This document shows, one piece after another, positions 5,862 through 6,554 of a DNA stretch of 6,554 nt. A model generated the notes under the pieces. It had not been told where the DNA came from. It made no database searches and saw only the letters and a list, made by a program, of their open reading frames with translations. Location: positions 1-6,554 of the forward strand of contig DDZT01000034.1 in NCBI GenBank assembly GCA_002346435.1. The letters run 5' to 3'. This DNA comes from Anaerolineales bacterium UBA3001 (GTDB taxonomy: Bacteria; Chloroflexota; Anaerolineae; Anaerolineales; UBA11657). The stretch's first letter is position 1. Each line of letters begins with the position of its first letter. A program made the translations under genes and the position numbers.

Positions 5862-6554
5862 ATACACCTTCTGTTAGAGTGCTAGGATCAGGATATGGAC
5901 TGTTTTCTGCCCATTGTTCACCATCAGATACTTCTTTGTTGATTTGCTCCTTTAGGATTTTTTCAGTTTGTTTATTTAGAATCCCTTTTTCGTATAGCAT
6001 CGTTTTATAGTTTTCTATTGGGTCTTTTACTTTCCATTCATCCAACAATTCTTTTGGTACGTATTCGGCTGAATCGTGCAAGGCATGTCCTTCCATGCGC
6101 ATGGTATTAGCTTTTATTAAAGTTGGCCCGTCTCCATTTCTGGCGCGATCAATAGCTTTGATGGTGGTACTCCTAACATCTAGAACATTATTGCCGGCTA
6201 CTGTAATTCCCGGAAGTCCAAAAGCTGTTGCGCGCGCAACAAGGTCAGTTATTGCATACTGATATTTAGATGGTGTTGAGTAGGCATATTGGTTGTCTTC
6301 CAGAATAAAAACTATAGGTAGCTTTAGTACTGCAGCCAGGTTTAGACTTTCTGAAAATGCACCTTCAGACGAGGCGCCATCACCAGTGAAGGTTAGTGCT
6401 ACCCGTGGCTCTTTCCGATATTGGAATGAAAATGCTGCTCCCAGAGCAACTGTCATTGATTGTGGTAAGTGGCTAACATAACCAATTATGCCTAAGTCTA
6501 TATCTCCCATACCATGTGTATTTACATCTCTACCTTGGCTAGGACTAGTGGCTC
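5854..6554 (-). CDS. 2-oxo acid dehydrogenase E1 component, alpha subunit (C-terminal part, cut by window edge)
   Basis: Alpha chain of the same E1 enzyme, carrying the thiamine-diphosphate/Mg2+ site. The reverse strand is open from the right edge (first full codon ends at 6552) to the TGA at 5854, giving 232 residues; about 100 N-terminal residues of a typical 320-340 are missing. An ATG at 6510 is internal, because the preceding 14 codons (GRDVNTHG at 7-14) match the conserved GRDGNxHxG block. Further motifs: SHLPQSMTVALGAA (27-40); the cofactor motif starting GDGASSEGAF (57-66) and ending EDNQYAYSTP (85-94); and the loop MRMEGHALHDSAEYVPKEL (about 131-149). The second Asn of the usual NN pair and the Tyr two residues on, which contribute to Mg2+ binding, are kept; the first Asn is Asp. 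It is the upstream gene of the alpha-beta pair; its promoter lies outside the window. Confidence 0.93.
   Translation of the reverse strand, partial: ATSPSQGRDVNTHGMGDIDLGIIGYVSHLPQSMTVALGAAFSFQYRKEPRVALTFTGDGASSEGAFSESLNLAAVLKLPIVFILEDNQYAYSTPSKYQYAITDLVARATAFGLPGITVAGNNVLDVRSTTIKAIDRARNGDGPTLIKANTMRMEGHALHDSAEYVPKELLDEWKVKDPIENYKTMLYEKGILNKQTEKILKEQINKEVSDGEQWAENSPYPDPSTLTEGVYA

Noticed and set aside
1..6554. Search for tRNA genes, CRISPR repeats, insertion sequences and riboswitch-like leaders
   Set aside because: No cloverleaf, regular spaced repeats, transposase motifs, terminal inverted repeats or long structured leaders were seen. The longest non-coding stretch is only 182 bp.

Overview
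The window is an AT-rich (roughly 40% G+C by eye), gene-dense piece of a bacterial chromosome. It holds seven protein-coding genes, two of them cut by the window edges. No RNA genes, mobile elements or CRISPR repeats were seen. An F420-type luciferase-like oxidoreductase, a stand-alone E1 alpha/beta pair and a fumarylacetoacetate hydrolase (FAH) family enzyme, together with the AT-rich codon use, suggest an uncultivated environmental bacterium. An AT-rich Chloroflexota member (SAR202/Dehalococcoidia-like) fits, but this is inference from gene content, not proof.

Layout from left to right: (1) 1-480, minus, the N-terminal 160 codons of MoeA, a molybdenum cofactor enzyme, running off the left edge. 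(2) 614-2763, minus, a compact three-gene run read from right to left: a DUF368 polyprenyl-phosphate translocase, an unrecognised 131-residue four-helix membrane protein and an inositol-monophosphatase-family enzyme. The gaps are 30 and about 47 bp, so one transcript is likely, with an extended -10 promoter ahead of the DUF368 gene. (3) 2907-3800, minus, an LLM-class oxidoreductase followed directly by an inverted repeat. (4) 3801-3982, a 182-bp divergent control region. (5) 3983-4852, plus, the FAH-family hydrolase, the only plus-strand gene, with a near-consensus promoter and a strong ribosome binding site. (6) 4887-6554, minus, the E1 beta and E1 alpha subunits of a thiamine-diphosphate 2-oxo acid dehydrogenase, translationally overlapped by 8 bases, with alpha running off the right edge.

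How they may work together: the divergent oxidoreductase/FAH pair could act in stepwise oxidation and C-C bond hydrolysis of an organic substrate, and the E1 pair would decarboxylate a 2-oxo acid from such catabolism or from amino acids. That link is inferred from adjacency only. The DUF368 operon belongs to cell-envelope lipid-carrier recycling, and MoeA to molybdoenzyme maturation. I found no clear novel defence, mobile or RNA system. The least explained element is the 131-residue membrane protein between the translocase and the phosphatase.
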